Positions 40,120 through 50,014 of a stretch of DNA of 64,000 nucleotides are shown one piece after another; within the stretch, counting starts at the first letter, position 1, and each line of letters begins with the position of its first letter. The notes under the pieces are model-generated. The model had not been told where the DNA came from. It was given only the letters and a program-made list of their open reading frames with translations, and did not search any database. Made by a program: the position numbers and the translations under genes. Location: contig NZ_CP119520.1 of the NCBI RefSeq assembly GCF_029223865.1, forward strand, positions 1,984,001-2,048,000. The letters are read 5' to 3'. Origin of the DNA: Telluria mixta (GTDB lineage Bacteria; Pseudomonadota; Gammaproteobacteria; Burkholderiales; Burkholderiaceae_D).

Positions 40120-41496
40120 ATGAACGTAGTCATCCTCGCCGCCGGCATGGGAAAGCGCATGCAATCCGCACTGCCGAAAGTCTTGCATCCACTGGCCGGC
40201 AAGCCGCTGTTGCAGCATGTTATCGATACGGCGCGCAGCCTGAACCCGAGTAAATTATGCGTGATTTACGGGCACGGCGGCGCAGCGGTGCCGAGTGCGG
40301 TTGAAGCCTGGTCCGCCCAGGGCGGCGTCGCGATCGACACGGCCCTGCAGGAACCGCAGCTGGGCACCGGCCACGCCGTGATGCAGGCTCTGCCGCAAAT
40401 CGACGAGAACGCGCCGACGCTCGTCCTGTACGGCGACGTGCCGCTGACGACGGCCGCCTCGCTGCACCGCCTGGTCGAAGCCGCCGGCGACGACAAGCTG
40501 GCGATCCTCACGGTCGAACAGGCGAACCCGTTCGGCCTCGGCCGCATTGTCCGCGAGAACGGCAACATCGTGCGCATCGTCGAAGAGAAGGATGCGAATG
40601 AAGCCGAGCGTGCCATCAAGGAAATCAACAGCGGCATCATGGTGATTCCGACCCGTCACCTGACGACCTGGCTCGGCTCGCTGAAGAACAACAACGCCCA
40701 GGGCGAATACTACCTGACCGACATCGTCGCCCAGGCCGTGGCGGCCGGCGTGCCGGTCGTGTCGGCCCAGCCGTCGGCCGAATGGGAAGTGGCCGGCGTG
40801 AACAGCAAGGTGCAACTGGCCGAGCTCGAGCGCCGTCACCAGCTCAACATCGCCATCGCCCTCCTCGAAAAGGGTGTGACGTTGCTGGATCCGGCGCGCA
40901 TCGACGTCCGCGGCGAACTCGTCTGCGGACGCGACGTCACGATCGACGTCGGCTGCGTGTTCGAAGGCCGCGTGGTCATCGGCGACAGCGTGACGATCGG
41001 CGCCAACAGCGTGTTCGTGAACGCGACGGTCGCCGCCGGCGCCCAGATCAAGCCGTTCTGCCACCTGGAAGGCGCCGTCGTGGGCGAGAAATCGGTCATC
41101 GGCCCGTTTGCACGCCTGCGTCCGGGCACCGAGCTGGGCGAAGACGTCCACGTGGGCAATTTCGTCGAGATCAAGAACAGCAAGGTCGCCGCCCACAGCA
41201 AGGCGAATCACCTGGCCTACGTGGGCGATGCCGACGTCGGTTCGCGCGTCAACATCGGCGCGGGCGCGATCACGTGCAATTACGATGGCGCCAACAAATT
41301 CCGCACGATCATCGAAGACGACGCCTTCATCGGCAGCGACAGCCAGCTGGTGGCCCCGGTCACGGTCGGCAAGGGCGCGACGATCGGTGCCGGCACCACG
41401 CTGACCAAGGATGCGCCGGCCGGCAAGCTGACGATCTCGCGTCCGAAGCAGCTGACGATCGAGAACTGGAAGCGTCCGGTCAAGGTCAAGAAGTAA
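40120..41496 (+). CDS. glmU: Bifunctional UDP-N-acetylglucosamine pyrophosphorylase / glucosamine-1-phosphate acetyltransferase
   Basis: 458 residues. It makes UDP-GlcNAc for peptidoglycan and LPS. The N-terminal uridyltransferase has [20 protein letters not shown] and [20 protein letters not shown]. The C-terminal left-handed beta-helix carries hexapeptide repeats ([57 protein letters not shown]) and the acetyltransferase active site. It is separated from glmS by an Lrp-type gene on the other strand. Confidence 0.97.
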   Translation: MNVVILAAGMGKRMQSALPKVLHPLAGKPLLQHVIDTARSLNPSKLCVIYGHGGAAVPSAVEAWSAQGGVAIDTALQEPQLGTGHAVMQALPQIDENAPTLVLYGDVPLTTAASLHRLVEAAGDDKLAILTVEQANPFGLGRIVRENGNIVRIVEEKDANEAERAIKEINSGIMVIPTRHLTTWLGSLKNNNAQGEYYLTDIVAQAVAAGVPVVSAQPSAEWEVAGVNSKVQLAELERRHQLNIAIALLEKGVTLLDPARIDVRGELVCGRDVTIDVGCVFEGRVVIGDSVTIGANSVFVNATVAAGAQIKPFCHLEGAVVGEKSVIGPFARLRPGTELGEDVHVGNFVEIKNSKVAAHSKANHLAYVGDADVGSRVNIGAGAITCNYDGANKFRTIIEDDAFIGSDSQLVAPVTVGKGATIGAGTTLTKDAPAGKLTISRPKQLTIENWKRPVKVKK

Positions 41497-41630
41497 TCTG
41501 TCCACCGCATGTGCACAGGCAATCCACAGTAAAAACACAGGCTGATCACAAGGTAATCACAGCCTGGTCCACTGCCTGTGCACAGGGATGTCAACTGACC
41601 GTCCACAACATCATCCACAGAGTCATCCAC
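41497..41630. repeat. DnaA-box-like sites and nested inverted repeats after glmU
   Basis: GTGCACAGGCA (41511-41521) pairs with TGCCTGTGCAC (41573-41583), and inside it CAGGCTG (41538-41544) pairs with CAGCCTG (41560-41566). The block also holds CAATCCACA (41520), TCATCCACA at 41611 and 41623, and several NTCACA sites, close to the DnaA consensus. A perfect TTATCCACA lies nearby at 41745-41753. Confidence 0.6.
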
Positions 41631-41658
41631 AGGCCCGCCGCGTTCTCCCGGCGGGCCT
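41631..41658 (+). terminator. Hairpin after glmU
   Basis: Ten-pair stem AGGCCCGCCG-cgttctcc-CGGCGGGCCT. Only a short GTTT follows, so it may be a weak intrinsic terminator. Confidence 0.6.
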
Positions 41659-41744
41659 GATCGTTTCAGAAACCCGGTGAAATGCGCATGTGGCGGGAGA
41701 TGGCGCCTCTGGCGTGCCGATGCGCCGCGGATAAGCGCACAGAG

Positions 41745-41753
41745 TTATCCACA
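41745..41753. promoter_or_regulatory. Perfect DnaA box TTATCCACA
   Basis: Lies just beyond the 3' end of the Lrp-type gene, outside oriC by about 15 kb. Together with the sites at 41497-41630 it may bind DnaA. Confidence 0.6.
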
Positions 41754-41758
41754 GCTTG

Positions 41759-42232
41759 TCAGATGGCGATACGTGTTTCGAACTTGCTGCGGAACGTGGA
41801 AAAGTATGCTTTGACGTTGCGCACATTGCTGTGCGTCGTGAACAGGCGGTGCGCCAAGGCATGATACGCCGGCATGTCGGCCACCTGCACGACGAGCACG
41901 AAATCCGGCCCGGGCGACACGCGGTAGCACTGCAGCACGGCCGCCTCGTCGGCCACGACCCGTTCGAACTCCGCCATGCGGTCGGCGGCCTGCACGTCCA
42001 GCGTGATCTCGACGATGGCGGATAACCGTGCGCCGACCTTGTCCGGCGCGACGATCGCAACTTGCCGCTCGATAACACCGTTTGCCCTGAGCTGTTTGAC
42101 ACGACGCAGGCAAGTGGGCGGCGAGATGTGTACCAATTCCGCCAATTCCGCATTGGTCTGCGAAGCATCAATCTGCAGGATGTTCAGGATGCGACGATCC
42201 AGATCGTCCAGGATTGGGTCCTCTTGCGGCAT
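41759..42232 (-). CDS. Lrp/AsnC family transcriptional regulator
   Basis: 157 residues. The DNA-binding domain is LDDLDRRILNILQIDASQTN followed by AELAELVHISPPTCLRRVKQ; the RAM effector domain has VLQCYRVSPGPDFVLVVQVA. It lies divergent from glmS with 146 AT-rich bases between, which may hold its own control site. Its target and effector are unknown. It is unlike the putA-linked copy in the recognition helix. Confidence 0.9.
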   Translation of the reverse strand: MPQEDPILDDLDRRILNILQIDASQTNAELAELVHISPPTCLRRVKQLRANGVIERQVAIVAPDKVGARLSAIVEITLDVQAADRMAEFERVVADEAAVLQCYRVSPGPDFVLVVQVADMPAYHALAHRLFTTHSNVRNVKAYFSTFRSKFETRIAI

Positions 42233-42378
42233 ATAAGTAAAATCTTTCGATAAAAATGAAAGGATATTTCATGTCGAATGTGTCGTGAAATTATCTATCA
42301 AAATCAGGCGCACTTAGAAAGCATATTTCGTTTCCTCTACTCTACAGTGCATGCATCAATCGATTTCGGAGGTTTCCC

Positions 42379-44208
42379 ATGTGTGGCATCGTCGGCGCAG
42401 TCGCCCAGCGCAACATCACCCCAGTGCTCATCGAAGGCCTGAAGCGTCTCGAATACCGCGGCTATGATTCCTGCGGCGTGGCGCTGCACGTGGACGGCCG
42501 CCTGGCGCGCTCGCGCAGCACGTCGCGTGTGGCCGATCTGGAAACGCAAATCCAGGAAACCCACCTGCAAGGTTTTACGGGCATCGCCCACACCCGCTGG
42601 GCGACGCACGGCGCACCGGCCACCAAGAACGCGCACCCGCACTTTTCGCCGAGCAGCGACGACGCGCGCATCGCCCTCGTCCACAACGGCATCATCGAGA
42701 ACCACGACGAGCTGCGCGCCGAGCTGACCGGCCTGGGCTACGTGTTCCAGAGCCAGACCGACACCGAGGTAATCGCCCACCTGGTCGACCACATGTACAA
42801 CGGCGACCTGTTCGACACCGTGCAGCAGGCCGTCAAACGCCTGCACGGCGCGTACGCGATCGCCGTGTTCTGCCGCGAAGAGCCGCACCGCGTCGTGGCC
42901 GCCCGCCAGGGCTCGCCGCTGATCGTCGGCCTGGGCAAAGGCGAAAACTTCGTCGCCTCCGATGCGATGGCGCTGGCCGGCACCACCGACCAGATCATCT
43001 ACCTGGAAGAAGGCGACGTGGTCGACCTGCAACTGGCCCGCTACTGGATTGTCGACGTCGAAGGCCGTCCGGCCGAGCGCGAAGTCAAGACCGTGCACGC
43101 CCACACCGGCGCTGCCGAGCTGGGCCCGTACCGCCACTACATGCAGAAGGAAATCTTCGAACAGCCGCGCGTCGTCGGCGACACGCTGGAAGGCGTGACG
43201 GGCATCATGCCGGAACTGTTCGGCGACCAGGCCTTCCGCGTGTTCAAGGAAATCGACCGCGTGCTGATCCTGGCCTGCGGCACCAGCTACTACGCCGGCC
43301 TGACGGCCAAGTACTGGATCGAGTCGGTGGCCAAGCTCCCGGTGAACGTCGAGATCGCCAGCGAATACCGCTACCGCGACAGCGTCCCGCACCCGAATAC
43401 CCTCGTCGTGACGATCTCGCAGTCCGGCGAAACGGCCGACACGCTGGCCGCGCTGAAGCATGCGCGCAGCCTCGGCATGACGAACACGCTGACGATCTGC
43501 AACGTCTCCACGAGCGCGATGGTGCGCGAATGCAAGCTGGCGTACATCACCCGCGCCGGCGTCGAAGTGGGCGTGGCCTCGACGAAGGCCTTTACCACCC
43601 AGCTGGCCGCGCTGTTCCTGCTGACGCTGACCCTGGCCCAGGTGAACGGCCGCCTGACCGACGAGCAGGAAGCGAACTACCTGAAGCAGATGCGCCACCT
43701 GCCGGTCGCGCTGTCGTCCGTGCTGGCGCTGGAGCCGCAGGTGATCGCGTGGGCCGAAGAATTCGCCCGCAAGGAAAACGCCCTGTTCCTGGGCCGCGGT
43801 ATCCACTACCCGATCGCCCTGGAAGGCGCGCTGAAGCTGAAGGAAATCTCGTACATCCACGCCGAAGCCTACCCGGCCGGTGAACTGAAGCACGGTCCGC
43901 TGGCGCTGGTGACGGAAGAGATGCCGGTGGTGACGATCGCCCCGAACGACGCCCTGCTGGAAAAGCTGAAGTCGAACATGCAGGAAGTCCGCGCCCGCGG
44001 CGGCCAGCTGTACGTGTTCGCCGACGTCGACACGCACATCACGTCGGGCGAAGGCCTGCACGTGATCCGTCTGCCGGAGCACTACGGCCTGCTGTCGCCG
44101 ATCCTGCACGTGGCGGCGTTGCAGCTGCTGGCGTATCACACGGCGCTGGCGCGTGGTACCGACGTCGACAAGCCGCGGAATCTGGCGAAGTCGGTGACGG
44201 TCGAGTAA
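42379..44208 (+). CDS. glmS: Glutamine-fructose-6-phosphate aminotransferase (isomerizing)
   Basis: 609 residues. It makes glucosamine-6-phosphate, the first step to UDP-GlcNAc. The nucleophile is Cys2 in [10 protein letters not shown]. The glutaminase domain has [11 protein letters not shown] and [17 protein letters not shown]; two SIS domains follow ([57 protein letters not shown]). The C-terminus [12 protein letters not shown] is the conserved end whose coding sequence is the recognition site for Tn7. The ribosome-binding site is GGAGG. No ribozyme is seen upstream. Confidence 0.98.
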   Translation: MCGIVGAVAQRNITPVLIEGLKRLEYRGYDSCGVALHVDGRLARSRSTSRVADLETQIQETHLQGFTGIAHTRWATHGAPATKNAHPHFSPSSDDARIALVHNGIIENHDELRAELTGLGYVFQSQTDTEVIAHLVDHMYNGDLFDTVQQAVKRLHGAYAIAVFCREEPHRVVAARQGSPLIVGLGKGENFVASDAMALAGTTDQIIYLEEGDVVDLQLARYWIVDVEGRPAEREVKTVHAHTGAAELGPYRHYMQKEIFEQPRVVGDTLEGVTGIMPELFGDQAFRVFKEIDRVLILACGTSYYAGLTAKYWIESVAKLPVNVEIASEYRYRDSVPHPNTLVVTISQSGETADTLAALKHARSLGMTNTLTICNVSTSAMVRECKLAYITRAGVEVGVASTKAFTTQLAALFLLTLTLAQVNGRLTDEQEANYLKQMRHLPVALSSVLALEPQVIAWAEEFARKENALFLGRGIHYPIALEGALKLKEISYIHAEAYPAGELKHGPLALVTEEMPVVTIAPNDALLEKLKSNMQEVRARGGQLYVFADVDTHITSGEGLHVIRLPEHYGLLSPILHVAALQLLAYHTALARGTDVDKPRNLAKSVTVE

Positions 44209-44232
44209 GACTTACGGCTGTGGAGAGTAAGT

Positions 44233-44300
44233 TGTGGCCGAATAATAATGTTAGCCACAGAATGATAAAGCCGACCTCAAAATAAAACTGTCGGCCACAA
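44233..44300. mobile_element. Possible Tn7-like right end, 25 bases after glmS
   Basis: TGTGGCCGA begins exactly 25 bases past the glmS stop, the classical Tn7 insertion point. Behind it are two directly repeated elements, AATAATAATGTTAGCCACA (44241-44259) and AAATAAAACTGTCGGCCACA (about 44280-44299), which resemble a row of transposase-binding sites. No tns genes are present in the window and no second end was found. This is inference from position and repeat pattern. Confidence 0.4.
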
Positions 44301-44332
44301 GCTATTTAGCTCCGTATGAGCTAAATAGCTTG
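44298..44332. terminator. Hairpin downstream of glmS
   Basis: Fourteen-pair perfect stem CAAGCTATTTAGCT-ccgtatg-AGCTAAATAGCTTG. TTGTTCACCGTTTTTTC follows. It may end glmS transcription or insulate the island. Confidence 0.65.
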
Positions 44333-44544
44333 TTGTTCACCGTTTTTTCAACGCTTCCGCGCTCGTTTAGCGGTTGATCACCGTGCCATTCTGGACGTTT
44401 GCAAACAAGTCGAACCCGTCCCTTCTTAGTCCGAAGCGCTTTTCGAGAGTCTTGGCGTCTTTCTCAACGACCTTTAAAGCCGTCTCTGTTAGACTGGCGA
44501 CAATTTAAGACGATTTTTAGCCACTAGCTTAACCATACCATACC

Positions 44545-44748
44545 ATGCGTGCAGAACCGTGGGTTACGGCTGAGCAAGTTGCCCAGCATTTGGGCGTCGT
44601 AAAAGACACTCTCTACCGCTGACGAAAGCGCAAGGGGCTACCTGCGCACAAAATCGGACGACTGTAGAAATTTCAGTTGTCTGAAGTCGACGAATAGGTA
44701 CGTGCGGGTGAAGCTGACGAGCAAGAAGACGGTGGGAATGCTGCATGA
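44545..44748 (+). pseudogene. Excisionase-like HTH gene with three in-frame stops at Trp positions
   Basis: The frame reads MRAEPWVTAEQVAQHLGVVK, then DTLYR-stop-RKRKGLPAHKIGRL-stop-KFQLSEVDE-stop-VRAGEADEQ, and ends at 44746-44748. This is the short MerR/excisionase-type helix-turn-helix protein often found before type I restriction loci, where the family has Trp at all three stop positions (YRW, GRLWKF, DEWV). Each stop (TGA, TAG, TAG) is one G-to-A change from TGG. Trp6 and the rest of the frame are intact, so the decay is recent. It overlaps no other gene; hsdR starts 35 bases later. Confidence 0.75.
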
Positions 44749-44782
44749 CGTCAAAGACATGGTTAATTGCTCGGAGCAAGCG

Positions 44783-47515
44783 ATGACCTACTCAAACCGC
44801 AGTGAAGCACAGACAAGAACCGAGATCATCGATTTGCAACTTGCCTACGCAGGTTGGTCCCGAAATCGGCGAACCCTTGTCGAAGAGTTCTTGCTTCAAA
44901 TTACCGAATCTGAGAGCACCTATGGCGACGAGCAGTTTGCTGACTATGTCCTGCTTGGTTCGGATGCTAAACCGATTGCCGTCGTCGAGGCCAAGCGATC
45001 ATCTCGCGATGAACTCGCCGGGAAACGCCAAGCTGCCGATTACGCGGATGCAATAAAAGCCAAGTTCGGCAGCGATCCATTCATCTTCCTTACCAACGGC
45101 AAAGAGATCCAGTTCTGGGATCGAGAACGCTATGCGCCCCGCAAGATATCAGGCTTCTACACGCGGGATGATCTGGAGCGTTTGCGCTACCAACGGCAAT
45201 TCGCCCAGCCGCTCGATGGAGTCGCGATCAACTCGGACATCGCCGGCCGCGACTATCAAAACGAAGCTATCCGCCGTATTACAGAAGGCCTAGCCGCTGC
45301 CAACCGCAAGTTCCTGCTAGTGATGGCCACCGGCACAGGCAAGACGCGAACGGCCATTGCGCTCGTTGATAATCTGTTGCGCTCAAAGCGGGTGCAACGC
45401 GTACTGTTCCTTGCAGACCGCCGGGAGTTGGTGCGACAGGCCATGTCGGAATTCAAAACGCATCTGCCCAATGAAAGTCTGTCACGAATTGAATCTGGCG
45501 AAACCACCGGGGCACGTATCCAGTTCTCTACCTACCCCAGCATGATGCAGGTGTATCTCGGTCTGTCAGTGGGCTACTACGACCTGATCGTTGCTGACGA
45601 AAGCCACCGATCCATTTACCAGCGTTACAAGGCCATCTTTGATCACTTCGATGCCATCCAGCTCGGGTTGACTGCAACCCCGACCGATTACATTGATCAC
45701 AATACATTTGAACTGTTCGATTGCGGTGACGGCGTGCCCAGCTACTACTACAGCTACGAACAGGCAATTGCAGATCGGAATTTGGTGAGCTACCGCGTGT
45801 TGGACGCGCAAACTAACTTTCAGCTCCAAGGCATTCAGGGTGATGCACTACCCGAACCGCTTAAGCAGATGGCTCGTGATCAAGGGGTTGAGCCGGATGA
45901 GCTCAACTTCGATGGTAGCGATATCGAAAAAGGGATCATCATCCGGGGAACAAACGATGCTATGGTGCGCGAATTCATGGACAAAAGCCGCAAAGATGCG
46001 CGCGGCCTGCCACACAAATCCATAATTTTTGCCGTTAGCCATGCTCACGCAAAGCGGCTGTACGAAAGCTTCAACCGTCTGTACCCTGAGCTACAACGTC
46101 AAGGCATGGCTGAAATCATCGACAGCCACATGGAGCGCGCCGACGCCACGCTGGATGACTTCAAATTCCGCACCATGCCGCGTGTGGCCATCTCCGTTGA
46201 CATGCTAGACACTGGCGTCGACGTTCCTGCCATCCAGAATCTGGTATTCGCCAAACCCATCTTCAGCAAGGTAAAGTTCTGGCAGATGATCGGGCGCGGC
46301 ACACGCCTGCATATTGACAAAGCCTCCGGTGAGATCAAAAAAGATTTTTTGATCATCGATCACTGGAAAAATTTTGCTTACTTCAAGCTCAAGCCCGAGG
46401 GCGAGAGCGACCACCCCAGCGAACCGCTGCCGGTGCGATTATTTCGCCTGCGGCTGGAAAAATGGCAGCTCCTGCACGCCCAGCAACAGGACACACAAAC
46501 CACCATTGCCAATCTGCGCGCCATGCTGCAAGCCCTGCCTCGTCACAACATCAATGTGCGCAAGCATTGGGATGAACTCGATACGCTGACGCAGCAATGG
46601 CCACAGCCGCATCAAAGCACACTTGAACGTCTATCCCAAACCATTGCGCCGCTGATTCGCCTGACTCCATTGGCGGGTCTTGACGAACTCCAATTCTGCA
46701 TCTGGTGTGAGCGGTTCGCCGTGGCTTGGCTCAAAAGTGATTCAGCCGAACAGAGAACGGCGCGCGAGCTTATCGAGAAGGCAGTAGGCAGCCTGGCCAA
46801 CAAAATTCCCGAAGTGCAGCGCGTGGCAGAACATCGCGCCTGGGTGCAGTCTGATGGCTTCTGGCAACACCTTGACATGACCCGACTGGGCACCCTGCAA
46901 AGCGTATTCGCTCCCCTGATGCGCTACCGCACCAGTACGCTTGGACACACAGTAAAAATCAACCTGCCCGATAGCATTACGCAGCGCAGCTGGATCATCT
47001 ACGGACCCACGGGCGAAGGTGCCTTTGCCCAAAGCTATCGCGAACAAGTTGAAGCCTTGGTGCGCCGATTAGCAGACCAACTCCCGGAATTGGTAAGGCT
47101 CAAGAATGGTGAAAACCTCGCTGACGACGCACTCGAGCGCATTAGCGCCACGCTAAACCAGGCTGATTTATTCGTCACCGAAGACACGTTGCGTAAGGCC
47201 TTCGAAGCGCCAGCTGCATCGCTTGCCGACCTGCTACGTCACATTCTTTGCGAGGAAGCGCACCTGCCCAACCGTGAAGAGCGCATCAACGCTGCATTCG
47301 ACGCATTCATTACCACACACGGCAATTTACGCGCCAATCAACTCAACTTCTTGCGCGCGGTAAAAGCCGCCGTGCTGCGCCATGGCCGCATCAGCCGCGC
47401 AGCACTTAGCGAACTGCCGCTGTCGCGAGTCGGGCGAGTAGAAGCGCTTTTTCCTTCATCGGATATCGACGAACTGATTGACCTCGCCAACCAGTTGTTG
47501 GACGAGGCTGCCTGA
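44783..47515 (+). CDS. hsdR: Type I restriction enzyme, R (translocase/nuclease) subunit
   Basis: 910 residues. It cuts DNA after ATP-driven translocation in complex with HsdM and HsdS. The N-terminal nuclease motif is YVLLGSDAKPIAVVEAKRSS (Asp...Glu-x-Lys, residues ~58-72). The SF2 motor has Walker A MATGTGKTRTA (~181), LIVADESHRSIYQRY, LGLTATPTDYIDHNTFELFD and motif VI QMIGRGTRLH. The C-terminal half matches the EcoEI-type R domain, which binds HsdM. The start at 44783 follows CGGAG; earlier ATGs lie in the dead HTH gene. Codon use is visibly less GC-biased than in flanking genes. Confidence 0.96.
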   Translation: MTYSNRSEAQTRTEIIDLQLAYAGWSRNRRTLVEEFLLQITESESTYGDEQFADYVLLGSDAKPIAVVEAKRSSRDELAGKRQAADYADAIKAKFGSDPFIFLTNGKEIQFWDRERYAPRKISGFYTRDDLERLRYQRQFAQPLDGVAINSDIAGRDYQNEAIRRITEGLAAANRKFLLVMATGTGKTRTAIALVDNLLRSKRVQRVLFLADRRELVRQAMSEFKTHLPNESLSRIESGETTGARIQFSTYPSMMQVYLGLSVGYYDLIVADESHRSIYQRYKAIFDHFDAIQLGLTATPTDYIDHNTFELFDCGDGVPSYYYSYEQAIADRNLVSYRVLDAQTNFQLQGIQGDALPEPLKQMARDQGVEPDELNFDGSDIEKGIIIRGTNDAMVREFMDKSRKDARGLPHKSIIFAVSHAHAKRLYESFNRLYPELQRQGMAEIIDSHMERADATLDDFKFRTMPRVAISVDMLDTGVDVPAIQNLVFAKPIFSKVKFWQMIGRGTRLHIDKASGEIKKDFLIIDHWKNFAYFKLKPEGESDHPSEPLPVRLFRLRLEKWQLLHAQQQDTQTTIANLRAMLQALPRHNINVRKHWDELDTLTQQWPQPHQSTLERLSQTIAPLIRLTPLAGLDELQFCIWCERFAVAWLKSDSAEQRTARELIEKAVGSLANKIPEVQRVAEHRAWVQSDGFWQHLDMTRLGTLQSVFAPLMRYRTSTLGHTVKINLPDSITQRSWIIYGPTGEGAFAQSYREQVEALVRRLADQLPELVRLKNGENLADDALERISATLNQADLFVTEDTLRKAFEAPAASLADLLRHILCEEAHLPNREERINAAFDAFITTHGNLRANQLNFLRAVKAAVLRHGRISRAALSELPLSRVGRVEALFPSSDIDELIDLANQLLDEAA

Positions 47516-47533
47516 CCCATTTAGGACTACTGA

Positions 47534-50014
47534 ATGCTTGCACCACATATCAAGAAAAAAGTCGACAAACTCTGGAACCGCTTTTGGGCGGCCGGGCTCA
47601 CCAACCCCTTGGTGGCCGTCGAACAGATTACCTATCTTCTATTTCTAAAACGTCTTGAAGAAATCGACCAAAGGCGCGTTGCACGAGGTCTAACCTCAAT
47701 TTATGTACGACGTGATGGAGATGCTCCTGAATTCGATCCCGAGACATGCCGATGGAGTCATATTCGGCATCTTGAAAGCACGAACCCCAAGCATCTTGCC
47801 GAGGTTGTTTTCCCTTGGCTTAGAACGATCGATTCACGCTTGAGTACGAAAGAGGATGGATCCGAGCTAGCGAGCCTTAACAACCGGATGACCGACGCCT
47901 ACTTTCAACTTGATCTGAACAAAGGGCAGATTCTTCAGCAGACTATTGATGACATCGAGGCACTATTCGCGCGAGCAGGTGAAGGCTCCGCTGCCCAGGA
48001 CGTTATGGGCGACACCTTCGAATACCTACTCAGCGAAGTGGCCACGGCCGGTAAAAATGGGCAGTTTCGCACTCCTCGCCACCTGATTCGCTTCATGGTC
48101 GAACTGCTCGATCCTGAGCCAGGCCAGCGCGTCATCGACCCGGCTGCCGGCACTGGTGGCTTCCTGTTCAGCACCCAGCAATACTTGATGCGCAAGTACT
48201 CCACGCAAGCCAATCTAAAGCTAGAATGGGATGGCACCCCGCACAAAACAGATGGCGTCAACACCACGTCCGAGCAATACGCCGCCATTCATAACGGTGC
48301 TAACTTCGTCGGACTCGACAATGACCGCACCATGGCGCGAATTGGCTGGATGAACTTGGTGCTGCACGACATGTCCAATCCGCACCTATTGCAGGGCGAC
48401 TCCCTTAGTAAGCGAAAAGACAAAGAGCAACTCGAGCAAGTGCTCGCATCGGAAACCTACGATTTCGTGCTAGCTAATCCGCCCTTTACCGGCACCGTTG
48501 ATAGCGACGACCTCGAACCCGATTCATTGCTATTCCCACGCGTGGGCGGTAGCGGAAAAAAGAAAAACGAAGCTATTACTAACAAGAGTGAGCTGTTATT
48601 TCTATGGCTGATGCTCGATTTGCTGCGCGTTGGCGGACGCTGCGCTGTAATCATTCCCGAAGGGGTACTGTTCGGCAATACCGAAGCGCATATTCGCCTG
48701 CGCCGTGAACTTCTCACCGAGCATGTGGTGGAAGGCGTCATTTCCTTGCCCGGCGGCGTGTTTCAACCTTACACCGGCGTCAAAACCTCCATCCTCGTCT
48801 TCCGCAAGGAAACCCGGCGCGACGAGCGGCAAACCTTTACCAGTACCGTCGCCCCGTGTACTGAATATATCTGGTTCTATGAGATAGAAAAAGATGGCTA
48901 CTCGGACAATGCCAAACGCAATTCACTCCCCGGCCAGCAAAACGATCTTTGGGATGCGTTGGAGAAATTCAAAGCTTGGTACAAGCATGGTCGAGAGGGA
49001 GCACAACTTAACGAAAAGACCTTGTTGCAACCGACCTATTGGCCTGAGCGCTGGCGGCAAGCATTGCTGCGCGATACCGCTGACAAGCTCACGCCAGCAG
49101 GCCAAGCCTTTGCTGGGTTACCCGACACAAGCATGTGGGATGGACAAATCTGGAGTATCCATGAACTGTTCCCGGATTTACCCTCCGACCCGGAGGCAGC
49201 CGAGGAAAAGGTACGTGCAGACGCAGCGGTCGGTTTGCTTGAAATATCGATACAGGCATTGACTCCTGCCATACAAAAGGCGTGGGATGCAACGCTCAAC
49301 GCGCGGATCGCTGGCAAGATCACGGATACTGAACTGTTAGAAGCCTGGAAAAAGGCTGCGAAACCCGCAGAATCGGAGTTTAGAAAGTTGGCCCGCGAAA
49401 GGGAATCTTTTTTCGAAAAAGAGGATTCCCCGGCCCTACCGGTGTGGAAGGATCTGTTAAAAACGGCGCTCGCCGAAGCACAAGCCGATGCTTATGTGCT
49501 AGGTGCCCTTCGAGACAGCCAGCCGCCCAAAGCCATGACGGCCCACGACATCGGACAGAGGCTGACCGAAATTGCCCGCAAAGTCGCTAAGCTTGATGGC
49601 TTCGATGTCACGCTGCGCAGCCTTGCCGTTGACCAGCCGACTGAACTCAAAGCGGCAAAGCACTGGGTAGTTCCTGTTCGTGCCTGGGCGCGCAACGACG
49701 AGTGGCAAAGCGAGGATGGTCAACTTGCCGGCTCGCACGATGCCGATGGCTTGGTGCGCCCTGCCTACGTGCAAGCCGTGCTGAACGCTGGCCTCTACGA
49801 TAACAAAGGCACGCTCAAAGACGGGCTGCTCGATCCCGATTGTATCGAGGCTCGCGAGTGGAACCTGTCCGCCGGTCAGTACAAACCCTTCGACTTCTCT
49901 CCGCTCAAGAGTGACAAAAACGTGGCCGAACTGATTGGCGTGCTCAAGTCCACCGAGCAGGACATCATCAAGGGGTTGGACAAACTTCTGGCGATGGTGG
50001 AGGGGCGGGAATGA
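47534..50014 (+). CDS. hsdM: Type I modification enzyme, M (N6-adenine methyltransferase) subunit
   Basis: 826 residues, longer than the usual ~500 because of a long C-terminal part. An N-terminal helical domain (KVDKLWNRFWAAGLTNPLVA) precedes the methyltransferase core: FRTPRHLIRFMVELLDPEPG, SAM motif VIDPAAGTGGFLFSTQQYL (~residue 202), and catalytic NPPF in FVLANPPFTGTVDSDD (~315). It protects host DNA and forms the complex with HsdS and HsdR. The stop overlaps the hsdS start by four bases. Confidence 0.96.
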   Translation: MLAPHIKKKVDKLWNRFWAAGLTNPLVAVEQITYLLFLKRLEEIDQRRVARGLTSIYVRRDGDAPEFDPETCRWSHIRHLESTNPKHLAEVVFPWLRTIDSRLSTKEDGSELASLNNRMTDAYFQLDLNKGQILQQTIDDIEALFARAGEGSAAQDVMGDTFEYLLSEVATAGKNGQFRTPRHLIRFMVELLDPEPGQRVIDPAAGTGGFLFSTQQYLMRKYSTQANLKLEWDGTPHKTDGVNTTSEQYAAIHNGANFVGLDNDRTMARIGWMNLVLHDMSNPHLLQGDSLSKRKDKEQLEQVLASETYDFVLANPPFTGTVDSDDLEPDSLLFPRVGGSGKKKNEAITNKSELLFLWLMLDLLRVGGRCAVIIPEGVLFGNTEAHIRLRRELLTEHVVEGVISLPGGVFQPYTGVKTSILVFRKETRRDERQTFTSTVAPCTEYIWFYEIEKDGYSDNAKRNSLPGQQNDLWDALEKFKAWYKHGREGAQLNEKTLLQPTYWPERWRQALLRDTADKLTPAGQAFAGLPDTSMWDGQIWSIHELFPDLPSDPEAAEEKVRADAAVGLLEISIQALTPAIQKAWDATLNARIAGKITDTELLEAWKKAAKPAESEFRKLARERESFFEKEDSPALPVWKDLLKTALAEAQADAYVLGALRDSQPPKAMTAHDIGQRLTEIARKVAKLDGFDVTLRSLAVDQPTELKAAKHWVVPVRAWARNDEWQSEDGQLAGSHDADGLVRPAYVQAVLNAGLYDNKGTLKDGLLDPDCIEAREWNLSAGQYKPFDFSPLKSDKNVAELIGVLKSTEQDIIKGLDKLLAMVEGRE

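Noticed and set aside
42337..44139. A 600-codon minus-strand open frame
   Set aside because: Antisense to glmS; no independent support.
44367..44504. A 45-codon minus-strand stretch (KVVEKDAKTLEKRFGLRRDG region) that looks protein-like
   Set aside because: No start codon, a stop directly before it and no recognised family; it may be the 3' scrap of a lost gene but cannot be supported.
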